Origin: Paraclostridium ghonii
GTDB taxonomy: Bacteria; Bacillota; Clostridia; Peptostreptococcales; Peptostreptococcaceae
Assembly: GCF_023653455.1 (NCBI RefSeq)
Contig: NZ_JAKEDR010000152.1
Span: 1 to 8,765, forward strand
Length of the DNA stretch: 8,765 nucleotides
Direction of reading: 5' to 3'
This document shows positions 1 through 6,987 of this stretch, piece after piece. Position 1 is the first letter of the stretch; the number at the start of each line of letters is the position of its first letter. The notes below the pieces were generated by a model. It was not told the DNA's origin. It did not search any database and was given only the letters and a program-made list of their open reading frames with translations. Both the position numbers and the translations under genes were made by a program.

Positions 1-10
1 ATTTTGATTA

Positions 11-18
11 TCTCCTAA
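11..18 (-). promoter_or_regulatory. Ribosome binding site of a minus-strand gene lying off the left edge
   Basis: The minus strand reads TTAGGAGA here. Nine bases further on, the last two window bases read AT, so an ATG could straddle the edge with its G outside the window. The spacing fits a translation start, so another co-oriented gene probably begins at base 2 or just left of it. Nothing of its protein is visible. The roughly 35 bases between the preceding terminator and this site are A/T-rich and show no convincing promoter. Confidence 0.5.
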
Positions 19-53
19 TATATATTTTTTATTCTTCTAGTTTAAAAAAACAT

Positions 54-90
54 AAAAAATAGACTGTTAATTTTTAACAGTCTATTTTTT
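54..90 (-). terminator. Intrinsic terminator of the ispE-GntR operon
   Basis: A perfect 10-bp stem (AGACTGTTAA at 61-70 with TTAACAGTCT at 74-83) closes a 3-base loop. It is extended by one T-A pair (60/84) and by A54-59 pairing with T85-90. On the minus strand the hairpin is followed by a run of six T, as expected for Rho-independent termination. The TAA of the regulator gene (89-91) touches the base of the stem. The T run on the other side means it could also work on the plus strand. Confidence 0.85.
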
Positions 91-772
91 ATATGTTTTT
101 ATTATTCATAGCTCTCTCTATTATAAATTGCTCAGCTTTTTCTATATGCTCTATAGCATATTTTTTAGCATCTTCATTATTCCCAGATATTATAGCTTTT
201 AAAATTTTATCGTGTTCTTCTACTAGATTATATGATGTGTCAAAGTCAGATATATATGTCGCTCTAAATCTATGAACTTGCTCCCAAAGCGAGTTTATTA
301 TTTGGCTTAACTTCTTATTTTTAGTAGCATTGAATATACATTCATGAAACTCAACATCTTTTTTTAATAATATATCTATTTCATCTTTTCTTTCTATACT
401 ATTTTTAAAGTCTTCTGCTATCTCTTGTAATTTCTTAGAATCCTCTTCATGTATTCTTTCTGCTGCTAAATATGCCGCTAAACCTTCTAAACTCGATCTT
501 ATTTCTAATACATCTATTATATCTTTTAATGACATATTAGCTACGTATGCACCTTTTCTCGGTAGCATAACAACCAATCCTTCTAACTCCAGCTTTCTAA
601 TCGCTTCTCTTATAGGCGTTCTACTTACTCCTAGTTGTTCAGCTAATTGAACCTCCATAAGTCTTTGCCCTGGTTTTAATTTCCCCTCTAAAATAGCTTC
701 TCTTAAGTTTTCAAAAACTACATCTCTTAGTGGCTTATAATTATCTAAATTTAATTTTGTTAAGCTATCCAT
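89..772 (-). CDS. GntR-family (FadR/FCD subfamily) transcriptional regulator
   Basis: This is a DNA-binding regulator with a metabolite-sensing C-terminal domain. Residues about 13-80 form the GntR winged helix: LREAILEGKLKPGQRL, then the recognition region LGVSRTPIREAIRKLELEGL and the wing around PRKGAYV. Residues about 85-220 are the helical FCD domain. Its usual metal-ligand pattern is present as Asp139, His143, His187 and His209. The length of 227 residues is normal for the family. I chose ATG at 772: AAAGGAG ends nine bases upstream of it, while the in-frame TTG at 781 directly abuts that site. The start overlaps the end of ispE by 8 bases, so translation is probably coupled. B. subtilis has purR, from another family, after ispE. 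The effector and targets cannot be read from sequence; FCD proteins often sense small organic acids or sugar acids. Confidence 0.92.
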   Translation of the reverse strand: MDSLTKLNLDNYKPLRDVVFENLREAILEGKLKPGQRLMEVQLAEQLGVSRTPIREAIRKLELEGLVVMLPRKGAYVANMSLKDIIDVLEIRSSLEGLAAYLAAERIHEEDSKKLQEIAEDFKNSIERKDEIDILLKKDVEFHECIFNATKNKKLSQIINSLWEQVHRFRATYISDFDTSYNLVEEHDKILKAIISGNNEDAKKYAIEHIEKAEQFIIERAMNNKNI

Positions 773-1646
773 AAATTTCAACTCCTTTATTGCTGCTTTT
801 AACTAGATAAACTTGATTGTACTTTGCCAGCAACTCTTCTTTAGCTTTTATTGCACAATCTTTATTGTCAAATAACCCAAAAACTGTTGGGCCACTTCCA
901 CTCATCATAGATCCTAATGATTTATTTTTAATCATTATATCTTCTATTTGCCTTATTTCTGTATATTTCAAAGACGTTACTTCTTCTAACACATTGGTCA
1001 TATTTTGAGAAATAAATTTAATATCTTCTTTTTCTAAAGCTCCTATAAGGTTTTCATTTTGAGGTCTTCTTTTAATTTTGTCCATATTTAAAGATTGGTA
1101 AACTTCCTTTGTTGATACAAATATATCAGGTTTGCATACCAATATGTTTAAATCTTCAGGTAAACCTTTTATATTAGTTAACTCTTCCCCTATTCCTTGT
1201 GCTAATGCACTTCCTCCAGTTATACAAAAAGGAACATCAGCTCCTAATTTCAACCCAATCTCTTTTAATCCTTCTTCACTTAACCCTAAATTCCATAGTT
1301 TGTTTAATCCTACTAAAACTGCAGCTCCATTGGAACTGCCTCCTGCCATTCCTGCTGCTACAGGTATATTCTTTTCTATAGAAATTTCTACTCCCTTTTC
1401 TATAGAAAACCCACTCTTTAATAATTTTGCAGCTTTGTACATAATATTATCTTCATTCAAAGGAATATCTAAACTATTACTTTTTATTAATATTGTGTTT
1501 TCTTCTATTTCAGTTATTTTTAATTTATCATATAAATCGATTGTCTGCATTATCATCTCTACAATATGATATCCATCTTCTCTTTTCCCAAGTACATCTA
1601 TCGATAAATTAATTTTAGCTCTGCTCTTTAAATCTATAGAGTTCAT
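765..1646 (-). CDS. ispE: 4-diphosphocytidyl-2-C-methyl-D-erythritol kinase
   Basis: IspE phosphorylates the 2-hydroxyl of CDP-methylerythritol with ATP. This is the fourth step of the cytosolic MEP pathway to isopentenyl diphosphate. The protein is a 293-residue GHMP kinase, close to the usual length. The N-terminal motif SRAKINLSIDVLGKREDGYH includes the conserved Lys11. The glycine-rich ATP loop PVAAGMAGGSSNGAA spans residues 95-109. GADVPF carries the catalytic-type Asp137, and the C-terminal GHMP motif GSMMSGSGPTVFGLF spans 245-259. The ATP loop has Asn106 where many homologues have Asp; I take this as family variation. ATG at 1646 follows GGAGG by 5 bases. The gene leads a two-gene unit with the GntR regulator, whose start overlaps this stop. 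B. subtilis also has ispE downstream of veg. Confidence 0.96.
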   Translation of the reverse strand: MNSIDLKSRAKINLSIDVLGKREDGYHIVEMIMQTIDLYDKLKITEIEENTILIKSNSLDIPLNEDNIMYKAAKLLKSGFSIEKGVEISIEKNIPVAAGMAGGSSNGAAVLVGLNKLWNLGLSEEGLKEIGLKLGADVPFCITGGSALAQGIGEELTNIKGLPEDLNILVCKPDIFVSTKEVYQSLNMDKIKRRPQNENLIGALEKEDIKFISQNMTNVLEEVTSLKYTEIRQIEDIMIKNKSLGSMMSGSGPTVFGLFDNKDCAIKAKEELLAKYNQVYLVKSSNKGVEIYG

Positions 1647-1694
1647 GCCTTCCTCCTTATTGTACTAAAACGGCCATAAATATTTATAGTATAC

Positions 1695-1700
1695 ATTATA
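1695..1700 (-). promoter_or_regulatory. Candidate -10 element for ispE-GntR
   Basis: The minus strand reads TATAAT here, 49 bases upstream of the ispE ATG. The base composition is right for a sigma-A -10 box. No good -35 hexamer sits 16-18 bases upstream, because that stretch falls in the sipL terminator hairpin. The assignment is therefore weak. It is supported mainly by the terminator just upstream, which implies that ispE needs its own promoter. Confidence 0.35.
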
Positions 1701-1703
1701 CTA

Positions 1704-1742
1704 CAAAAAATAAAATAATAGGGAATTATAATTCCCTATTAT
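1704..1742 (-). terminator. Intrinsic terminator of sipL
   Basis: A perfect 24-base palindrome (1717-1740) has GGGAAT and ATTCCC at the core around a TATA loop. Two further A-T pairs extend it outward. On the minus strand it is followed by a T-rich tract (TATTTTATTTTTT). It lies about 20 bases past the sipL stop and separates sipL from ispE. Confidence 0.8.
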
Positions 1743-1760
1743 ACTATTTTATATATAATT

Positions 1761-3311
1761 TTATACTTCTACTGGAGTTTTTTTCTCTATAATTAAACAT
1801 TGCCCTATAGCTAATTGATCATCTGATTTTATTTCATTTATCTCAGCTATGTCATCTATTGTTGTATTGTATTTTTTAGCTATATTCCATAATTTATCCC
1901 CATCTTTAGCAACATATATAGTTATACTAGGTCTTTGAGATAAATCTATTGGACCTTGATCCTCACCCTTAACAATGAAACTATCTTTCTTTTTATCTAA
2001 AACTTCACAGTATCTTCTTACTTTTACACTTACATCTATTTGATCTCTATTTAAATCAACTTCTACTCTATCTATATTTACATGATTAAATGCATTTGCA
2101 CTATCTTTAACATTACCAATCTCAATATCATGAGTAAATGGTATTTCTTCTGTTAATCTATATACTGGTCTTAATCCTTCTACTGGAGTATATAAAACGT
2201 CAACAAGAACTATACCTTCTACTATACTTTTACCCTCTTCAAAGAATGTATTTTCAACAATTATATTTGAGTCTACGCTTACAATATCTTTTATTTGTAT
2301 ATCATCGCTATTGTTTTTTATAGTATCTCTTACATTAAAAAATTCACTTCCACTACTTATAACTTTGTTAAGTTCCACATTCCTGCTTTCAAATTTAAGA
2401 GTTCTATCAGGTGAATATGCATCTTGTAATACTTCTCTTGTAACGTCTTCTGATACTTTAACTTTTGCTCTAGCTGTACAATCTACTTCTAAAGCTCCTG
2501 TATTGTTTTCTTCATTTCTCTTGAATATATAGTTTAAGTCAACTATTTCTACTATAGCCTCTTCTTTCATTCCTTCACATGATCCTGGAACTTCTATAAA
2601 TTGAGTAAAGTCTAAACCAACTCTATCTAACTCTACAAGTTCTCCTTCATAAGTATAAGCTACTGGATTCAATTCTAAGACTCCACCAACTATTACTTTA
2701 TTGTCAGATACCCTAGTTTCTTTTAATTTCATTCTAGGCCCTATAGAAACTATATTTTCTATATCTTCTGTACTTATATTTATAGTATCTCTAACTACAC
2801 TTTCTGATTTTTCTATTCCAACTATATCTTCAAATTGAACTTCTTTTCTATGTTTTTGAACATTCTCAATTTGAGAAACATCTTTTACTATGTCTATTGT
2901 GTTTTTTTCGAATAAACTGCCTCTTATATTTAAAAGTGCTCCTACTCTTATCTTTCTTTCATTTATTACTGTACAATCTATATGCTCTACATCATAAAAA
3001 AGCATATTTTCCATATCTGCAACTATGTTATCTTTTTCTACTACCTCGTTTATTTCTATTCTTCCTTCTACATTTGATACAGTATTTTTATCTTCAGTTA
3101 AATAAATCACGTTATAATTAAAGTTTCCTCTAAATATTATTTTTCCATCCAATATTTCTTGTTTCTTCAAAGCTATGTAACCCTCTGTTTTTATTATCTC
3201 ATACACGTCATCTTTTTTATCTGATACAACAGCTTCTGTTTCTATAAAAGTTTGGAACCTTCCAAAATCTATTCTGTTGTCAACTTGTAAAATATCTTTT
3301 ATTATATTCAT
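1761..3311 (-). CDS. sipL: SipL, SpoIVA-interacting spore coat morphogenetic protein (SPOCS repeats plus LysM)
   Basis: In C. difficile, SipL is made in the mother cell and binds the coat basal-layer ATPase SpoIVA, so that coat is anchored around the forespore. This 516-residue protein has the same layout. It has three SPOCS/DUF3794-type beta-rich repeats at about residues 37-135, 187-285 and 337-435. Conserved patterns such as GKIIFRGNFNYNVIYL, NKVIVGGVLEL and KSIVEGIVLVDVLYT mark the three copies. A C-terminal LysM domain spans about 463-510 (ITIYVAKDGDKLWNIAKKY...). Ile463 and Trp475 of this LysM fall at positions that I recall being tied to SpoIVA binding in C. difficile. There is no signal peptide or membrane segment, which fits a cytosolic mother-cell protein. 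AGGAGGG lies 6 bases before the ATG. It sits alone between terminators. C. difficile sipL is sigma-E controlled, but I could not find a clear sigma-E promoter here. Confidence 0.93.
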   Translation of the reverse strand: MNIIKDILQVDNRIDFGRFQTFIETEAVVSDKKDDVYEIIKTEGYIALKKQEILDGKIIFRGNFNYNVIYLTEDKNTVSNVEGRIEINEVVEKDNIVADMENMLFYDVEHIDCTVINERKIRVGALLNIRGSLFEKNTIDIVKDVSQIENVQKHRKEVQFEDIVGIEKSESVVRDTINISTEDIENIVSIGPRMKLKETRVSDNKVIVGGVLELNPVAYTYEGELVELDRVGLDFTQFIEVPGSCEGMKEEAIVEIVDLNYIFKRNEENNTGALEVDCTARAKVKVSEDVTREVLQDAYSPDRTLKFESRNVELNKVISSGSEFFNVRDTIKNNSDDIQIKDIVSVDSNIIVENTFFEEGKSIVEGIVLVDVLYTPVEGLRPVYRLTEEIPFTHDIEIGNVKDSANAFNHVNIDRVEVDLNRDQIDVSVKVRRYCEVLDKKKDSFIVKGEDQGPIDLSQRPSITIYVAKDGDKLWNIAKKYNTTIDDIAEINEIKSDDQLAIGQCLIIEKKTPVEV

Positions 3312-3328
3312 ATGTTACCCTCCTAAAT

Positions 3329-3360
3329 TAAATATAAATATCACACTATATTTATATTTA
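3329..3360. repeat. Perfect 12-bp AT-only inverted repeat upstream of sipL
   Basis: TAAATATAAATA (3329-3340) and TATTTATATTTA (3349-3360) are exact reverse complements around the 8-base spacer TCACACTA. The repeat fills the gap between the veg terminator and the sipL ribosome binding site, whose AGGAGGG starts 4 bases past the left arm. It could be a protein-binding operator, part of the promoter, or a weak hairpin in the sipL leader. An all-AT stem would be unstable as RNA, so a DNA-level role seems at least as likely. Confidence 0.6.
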
Positions 3361-3366
3361 GGAAGT

Positions 3367-3407
3367 AAAAAAAAAATTACACCTATTTTTAATAGGTATA
3401 ATTTTTT
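3367..3407 (-). terminator. Intrinsic terminator of veg
   Basis: ACCTATT (3381-3387) pairs with AATAGGT (3391-3397) across a TTT loop. After one C/A mismatch the stem continues as AAAAAATTA (3371-3379) with TAATTTTTT (3399-3407). On the minus strand it ends in a run of ten T (3376-3367). The veg stop codon (3406-3408) is inside the base of the stem. Confidence 0.85.
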
Positions 3408-3675
3408 AGCTTACATTTAATTTATTTGTTTCTTTAATTACTTTCAATTTAACGTTATCAGTTAATAGGTCTGAGTAGCTATATGATACCCTAGAATATC
3501 CATTATTATCCTCGTCATCTAGCTTAACAACAAATATACTTGGATATACTTTTTCTAATACACCCTTTTTGGTAACTATTTGCTTTCTTCCTTTATTAGC
3601 TTTTAATAAAATCTTTCTGCCTAGGTGCTTCTCTAAAGTCTGTCTTATTTTATTCAAAGTTTGAACAGTGGCCAT
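3406..3675 (-). CDS. veg: Veg protein (DUF1021/VEG family)
   Basis: Veg is a small, strongly transcribed protein conserved across Firmicutes. In B. subtilis it stimulates biofilm matrix genes, probably by countering SinR, and its promoter is a classic strong one. The 89 residues match the family length. The N-terminal TLNKIRQTLEKHLGRKILLKAN and the following GRKQ region are characteristic, and the middle KKGVLEKVYPSIFVVKLDD resembles the beta-rich SH3-like core seen across the family. There is no signal peptide or membrane segment. ATG at 3675 follows GAAGGTGATG. It lies downstream of yabG, as in B. subtilis, has two promoters of its own, and ends in its own terminator, so it is probably monocistronic. 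No SinR-linked function can be assumed in this organism. Confidence 0.95.
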   Translation of the reverse strand: MATVQTLNKIRQTLEKHLGRKILLKANKGRKQIVTKKGVLEKVYPSIFVVKLDDEDNNGYSRVSYSYSDLLTDNVKLKVIKETNKLNVS

Positions 3676-3713
3676 TACATCACCTTCTTTAACATTATAT
3701 GTTCATTATAGTA

Positions 3714-3742
3714 ATAATACCACAATTCAAAATTTATGTCAA
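3714..3742 (-). promoter_or_regulatory. veg proximal promoter P1 (sigma-A type)
   Basis: The minus strand has a consensus TTGACA (-35, 3737-3742), a 17-base spacer and TATTAT (-10, 3714-3719). This matches five of six -10 bases and all six -35 bases. Transcription would start near 3707, giving a leader of about 30 bases before the veg ATG. Confidence 0.85.
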
Positions 3743-3755
3743 ACCCAAACTAAAT

Positions 3756-3784
3756 ATTTTATATATTTTTCAATGAAAAGTCAA
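3756..3784 (-). promoter_or_regulatory. veg distal promoter P2 (sigma-A type)
   Basis: The minus strand has TTGACT (3779-3784), a 17-base spacer and TAAAAT (3756-3761). Each hexamer is one base from consensus, with ideal spacing. It lies 42 bases upstream of P1 and points the same way, so veg appears to have tandem promoters. Confidence 0.65.
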
Positions 3785-3855
3785 TACTGTTTTTTTATTA
3801 AATTTTGCATTATAATTTATATGTTTTTTTATTACATATTTTATTATATATTAAA

Positions 3856-4752
3856 TCAATAACTATTGTATATCGACAAAGGCATTGTAAGTCTAAATTT
3901 ACCTCTAGTTTCTATCCCTCCTACACCTTTAATCCCTGTAACTGTATGGTTTAATATTTCTTCTAATGGAACAACTTTATCTATTCTAGAGCAGGCTATT
4001 TTTTCTACTACTAGTAATGGATCTAGTGCATGTATCATAACACGGCTTGGAGAACTTGCAAAATTAGCTCCGGATTTTATTATTTCCTCATAATTAGATT
4101 GGCATGCTCCTGCAAATATAACTAAACTATCTAATGACGGATCATATTTTCTAGCTTCTTTTACTGTTTTTATAAAGTTTGCAGTATTTCTATAATTTTT
4201 TATATCTTTAAGGTTTCCCTTACTATTAACTATAGCATCATGACCTGTTATTACTAATATAGATGGATTGTGTTGCTCTAATAGGCTTCTAACTTCTTTA
4301 TATTGAAGCCCTTCAGGTATTGCTTTTCCTACTGCCGGAATTCCCAATTTAGTGTAAACGTCTAAACAAATTTTTAAATATTCAGGATCTCCATCTATAT
4401 GAAGTACTTTACCAGGCATTCCATAAGAATTTTGAACTTGATTTTGAGCTTGAGACGGTTTATTGTTGTTTGAGGACTTTTGCATAGCTCTGTTTAATCT
4501 TCTATTTCTTTCTCTAGTTTTTTTTATACTTTTATGCAAAATATTTTCAACATCTTTATCTATTAATGTATCTTTTGCATCATAAGAGTTTACTTTTTCT
4601 AAGTCATCTATTCCTGAATCTGCAATTATTCTAAATGCGACTCCCTTTAATATAGCTATCTTTTGATAATTTTCATCTATCTCAAATCCTATTATTCTGA
4701 ATATAATATCTTTATCGTAAGACTTTCTTACAACGATGTCTCCTATCTTCAT
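3856..4752 (-). CDS. yabG: YabG, sporulation-specific cysteine protease (peptidase family U57)
   Basis: YabG is a mother-cell protease that trims spore coat proteins during sporulation. In C. difficile it is also needed to process the germination-related preproteins CspBA and SipA. Residues 1-60 form a small beta-rich N-terminal region (MKIGDIVVRKSYDKDIIFRI...). Residues about 75-112 are a basic then Gln/Asn/Ser-rich, low-complexity linker. The rest is the peptidase domain: VLHIDGDP near 117-123, the probable catalytic His171 in ILVITGHDAIV, and the probable nucleophile Cys217 in VIFAGACQSNYEE. A conserved GKFRLTMPLSIY closes the C terminus. The 298-residue length is normal. ATG at 4752 follows GGAGG by 11 bases, a slightly long gap. 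No clear terminator separates it from veg, so readthrough is possible. Confidence 0.95.
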   Translation of the reverse strand: MKIGDIVVRKSYDKDIIFRIIGFEIDENYQKIAILKGVAFRIIADSGIDDLEKVNSYDAKDTLIDKDVENILHKSIKKTRERNRRLNRAMQKSSNNNKPSQAQNQVQNSYGMPGKVLHIDGDPEYLKICLDVYTKLGIPAVGKAIPEGLQYKEVRSLLEQHNPSILVITGHDAIVNSKGNLKDIKNYRNTANFIKTVKEARKYDPSLDSLVIFAGACQSNYEEIIKSGANFASSPSRVMIHALDPLLVVEKIACSRIDKVVPLEEILNHTVTGIKGVGGIETRGKFRLTMPLSIYNSY

Positions 4753-4791
4753 AGTGTAGTTGTCCTCCTATAAAATTTGTGGTCTTAATTC

Positions 4792-4818
4792 ATAATATGA
4801 TAGTCGACAAATATTGTT
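4792..4818 (-). promoter_or_regulatory. Candidate mother-cell sigma (E/K-like) promoter of yabG
   Basis: The minus strand reads CATATTAT at 4799-4792, close to the -10 shared by sigma-E and sigma-K (CATA followed by a T four bases on). AACA lies at 4818-4815, about where a sigma-K AC-type -35 would be, though the 15-base gap is a little short. The start point would be near 4784, leaving a leader of about 30 bases. B. subtilis yabG is sigma-K dependent; the match here is suggestive only. Confidence 0.45.
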
Positions 4819-4890
4819 CCTATGTCCCTTTAATTTGTTTTATATTACATAAGTTATATTTAAATAATTTGCAATATCTAATATTTGTTA

Positions 4891-4919
4891 TTGAAATTTA
4901 TTTATTTAAATGATATTAT
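4891..4919 (+). promoter_or_regulatory. psuKG promoter (sigma-A type, extended -10)
   Basis: TTGAAA (4891-4896) and TATTAT (4914-4919) are separated by exactly 17 bases. A TG lies one base before the -10 (TGATATTAT), giving an extended -10. Transcription would begin near 4926, leaving a leader of about 48 bases before the psuK ATG. That leader is too short for most known riboswitches. Confidence 0.75.
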
Positions 4920-4931
4920 GTTCTTAACAAA

Positions 4932-4949
4932 TGCTTAGTTATATAAGCA
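4932..4949. promoter_or_regulatory. Candidate operator for the PsuK winged helix
   Basis: TGCTTA and TAAGCA form a perfect 6-bp inverted repeat around a 6-base spacer (GTTATA). It begins only about 6 bases past the predicted transcription start of psuKG. A dimeric winged-helix protein bound here would block the promoter. The only DNA-binding protein encoded by this operon is PsuK itself, so it is the obvious candidate ligand. The site is inferred from symmetry and position only. Confidence 0.45.
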
Positions 4950-4973
4950 AATATTTATTTGTAGGTGATATCA

Positions 4974-6062
4974 ATGACTGATAGAGAAAAAGAAATTTTA
5001 GATATTTTAAGAAATGATCCTATGGTTTCACAACAAACGTTAGCTGACATGCTAAATATAACTCGTTCTTCTGTTGCTGTTCACATAACAAATTTAATGA
5101 AAAAAGGCTACATCAAAGGAAAAGGATATATCATAAGCACAAGTAACTTCGTTACCGTTATAGGGGGTGCTAACGTCGATATACAAGGTTCTCCTAATAA
5201 CACTCTTACAATGTTTGATTCTAATCCTGGCAAAATTGATATTTCTCTAGGAGGAGTAGGTCGAAACATCTGTGAAAACATTTCTAAATTAGGAGTAAAT
5301 ACAAAACTTATATCCGCTATAGGTAATGATGTGTATGGAACCCGTATATTAACAGAATGCAAAAAGCTAAATATAGATGCTTCTGATTGTTATATATCAG
5401 ATTCATACCCAACATCTATGTATTTATCAATTTTAAATAACGAGCAAGATATGCAATTAGCTATATCTCATATGGATATTATAAAAAAGATTAATGTTGA
5501 TTATCTAATATCAAAACATTCATCTATAAAAGATTCTCTAGCAATTGTATTAGATACAAACTTATCGTTTGAGGTTATTGATTATATAAGTAGAACCTAT
5601 ACAAATATACCTATTTTTATAGATACCGTATCTACTCAAAAAAGCATGAAAATCAAAGATATAATAGGAAGATTTAATACTATAAAACCTAATAAATTGG
5701 AAGCTGAAATACTATCAGGAATAAAGATAAATAAAGAAAAGGATTTATATGAATGTACTCAGTATTTCCTTGATAAAGGTGTTAAAAATATTTTTATAAC
5801 ATTGGGTAAAGATGGTGTATTCTGTGCTAATCAAAAAAATCATTTATTACTTCCAGGAGTTAAAGTAGATACTATTAGCGCTACAGGTGCTGGAGATGCA
5901 TTTATATCTGCACTAGTATATAGTTATCTACACAATTTCAATTTAAAAGATACAGCTGAATTCGCAACAGCTGCTTCTATACTTACATTAATGCATAAAA
6001 ATACTATTAATCCAAGTATGTGTGTTGATAGTGTTAAAAAAATTTTAAAGGAGATGATCTAG
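4974..6062 (+). CDS. psuK: Pseudouridine kinase with N-terminal winged-helix DNA-binding domain
   Basis: PsuK phosphorylates pseudouridine to pseudouridine 5'-phosphate using ATP, the first step of pseudouridine catabolism in the cytosol. Residues 1-55 are a helix-turn-helix/winged helix ([14 protein letters not shown], then [22 protein letters not shown]). Residues about 59-362 are a PfkB/ribokinase-type sugar kinase: [11 protein letters not shown] at the start, the substrate-loop GGVGRN at 93-98, [10 protein letters not shown] near 237-245, and the anion-hole and catalytic motif ATGAGDAF at 303-310, with Asp308 as the base. At 362 residues it is longer than E. coli PsuK because of the HTH. 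I chose ATG at 4974, 6 bases after AGGTG; the in-frame GTG at 4965 lies inside that binding site. psuG starts 2 bases after its stop, which supports pseudouridine over other PfkB substrates. Confidence 0.9.
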   Translation: MTDREKEILDILRNDPMVSQQTLADMLNITRSSVAVHITNLMKKGYIKGKGYIISTSNFVTVIGGANVDIQGSPNNTLTMFDSNPGKIDISLGGVGRNICENISKLGVNTKLISAIGNDVYGTRILTECKKLNIDASDCYISDSYPTSMYLSILNNEQDMQLAISHMDIIKKINVDYLISKHSSIKDSLAIVLDTNLSFEVIDYISRTYTNIPIFIDTVSTQKSMKIKDIIGRFNTIKPNKLEAEILSGIKINKEKDLYECTQYFLDKGVKNIFITLGKDGVFCANQKNHLLLPGVKVDTISATGAGDAFISALVYSYLHNFNLKDTAEFATAASILTLMHKNTINPSMCVDSVKKILKEMI

Positions 6063-6064
6063 TA

Positions 6065-6982
6065 ATGTTAGAACAATACTTAAATGTACATCCAGAGGTT
6101 AAAAAGGCTTTATCAGAAGGCCTTCCAGTCGTAGCATTAGAATCTACTATAATTTCTCATGGTATGCCTTATCCTAAAAATGTAGAAATGGCTAAAGAAG
6201 TTAGTAAAATAATTAGAGAAAATGGCGCAATTCCTGCTACTATAGCTATAATAGATGGAGTTTTAAAAGTAGGTCTTTCAACTGAAGAAATTGAGTTTTT
6301 GGGAACTAGTAAAGATGTAGTTAAAGCTAGTAGGAGAGATTTACCTTTCATTATATCTAAAAAATTAAATGGAGCAACAACGGTTGCTACTACAATGATA
6401 TTAGCTAACTTAGCTGGAATAAAAGTATTCGCTACTGGTGGTATAGGTGGCGTTCACAGAGGTGCCCAAGAAACATTTGATATATCTGCTGATTTGCAAG
6501 AATTAGCAAATACAAATGTAGCTGTAATTTGTGCAGGGGCTAAATCTATACTTGATATAGGTCTTACTTTAGAATATTTAGAAACTAACGGTGTTCCAGT
6601 TGTAGGTTTTAAAACTGAAGAATTCCCTGCTTTTTATACTAGAAAAAGTGGATTTGGAGTTGATTACAAAGTTGATTCTTCCCTAGAAGTAGCTTCTGCA
6701 TTAAAAACTAAATGGGATTTAAATTTAAAGGGTGGTATGGTAATAGGTAATCCAATACCTAAAGAATTTGAAATGGATTACGACACTATAACAAATGCTA
6801 TAGAATCAGCTTTAAAAGAAGCTAAAGAAAAAAATATAACTGGTAAAAAAGTAACACCTTTCTTACTAGATAAAGTAAAAACTATTACAGCCGGTAAGAG
6901 CTTAGATGCAAACATAGAGTTAGTTTATAATAACGCTAAAGTTGCAGCTCAAATAGCTAAAGACTTATCTGAATTAAAATAA
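6065..6982 (+). CDS. psuG: Pseudouridine-5'-phosphate glycosidase (IndA/YeiN family)
   Basis: PsuG reversibly cleaves the C-C glycosidic bond of pseudouridine 5'-phosphate to uracil and ribose 5-phosphate, using a metal ion and a catalytic lysine. The 305-residue protein is full length. Family motifs include [14 protein letters not shown] (24-37, with Glu26), [10 protein letters not shown] (85-94, Lys87), GATTVATTM (103-111), [13 protein letters not shown] (121-133), the FDISADL region (138-144, Asp143) and [10 protein letters not shown] (156-165). Lys160 is the likely Schiff-base residue, corresponding to Lys166 of E. coli PsuG, and FYTRKSG follows at 190-196. AAAGGAG lies 11 bases before the ATG, inside the end of psuK, and the two genes are 2 bases apart. 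Older annotation may call this family indigoidine synthase A; the pairing with the kinase argues for pseudouridine salvage. Confidence 0.96.
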   Translation: MLEQYLNVHPEVKKALSEGLPVVALESTIISHGMPYPKNVEMAKEVSKIIRENGAIPATIAIIDGVLKVGLSTEEIEFLGTSKDVVKASRRDLPFIISKKLNGATTVATTMILANLAGIKVFATGGIGGVHRGAQETFDISADLQELANTNVAVICAGAKSILDIGLTLEYLETNGVPVVGFKTEEFPAFYTRKSGFGVDYKVDSSLEVASALKTKWDLNLKGGMVIGNPIPKEFEMDYDTITNAIESALKEAKEKNITGKKVTPFLLDKVKTITAGKSLDANIELVYNNAKVAAQIAKDLSELK

Positions 6983-6987
6983 AAAAA

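Noticed and set aside
1132..1569. A 145-codon open frame on the plus strand opposite ispE
   Set aside because: It lies wholly antisense to a clear ispE with all its motifs, has no ribosome site or recognisable domain, and its composition (Ser/Pro/Ile/Phe) is that of a mirror frame.
765..1646. Damaged ispE because of Asn106 in the ATP loop
   Set aside because: All other GHMP motifs and the full length are intact, so this is best read as family variation, not loss of function.
2138..3121. Several plus-strand open frames opposite sipL (Leu/Phe/Tyr-rich, membrane-like)
   Set aside because: Their hydrophobic composition follows from the reverse complement of an acidic, Glu/Asp/Val-rich protein, and they lack start signals.
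3668..3862. A plus-strand frame of 64 codons across the yabG-veg gap
   Set aside because: It covers the veg promoters and AT-rich non-coding sequence, has no ribosome binding site and has low-complexity Phe/Tyr/Ile composition.
4926..4973. A riboswitch in the psuK leader
   Set aside because: The leader is only about 48 bases, and apart from the short inverted repeat it shows no multi-helix structure or terminator.
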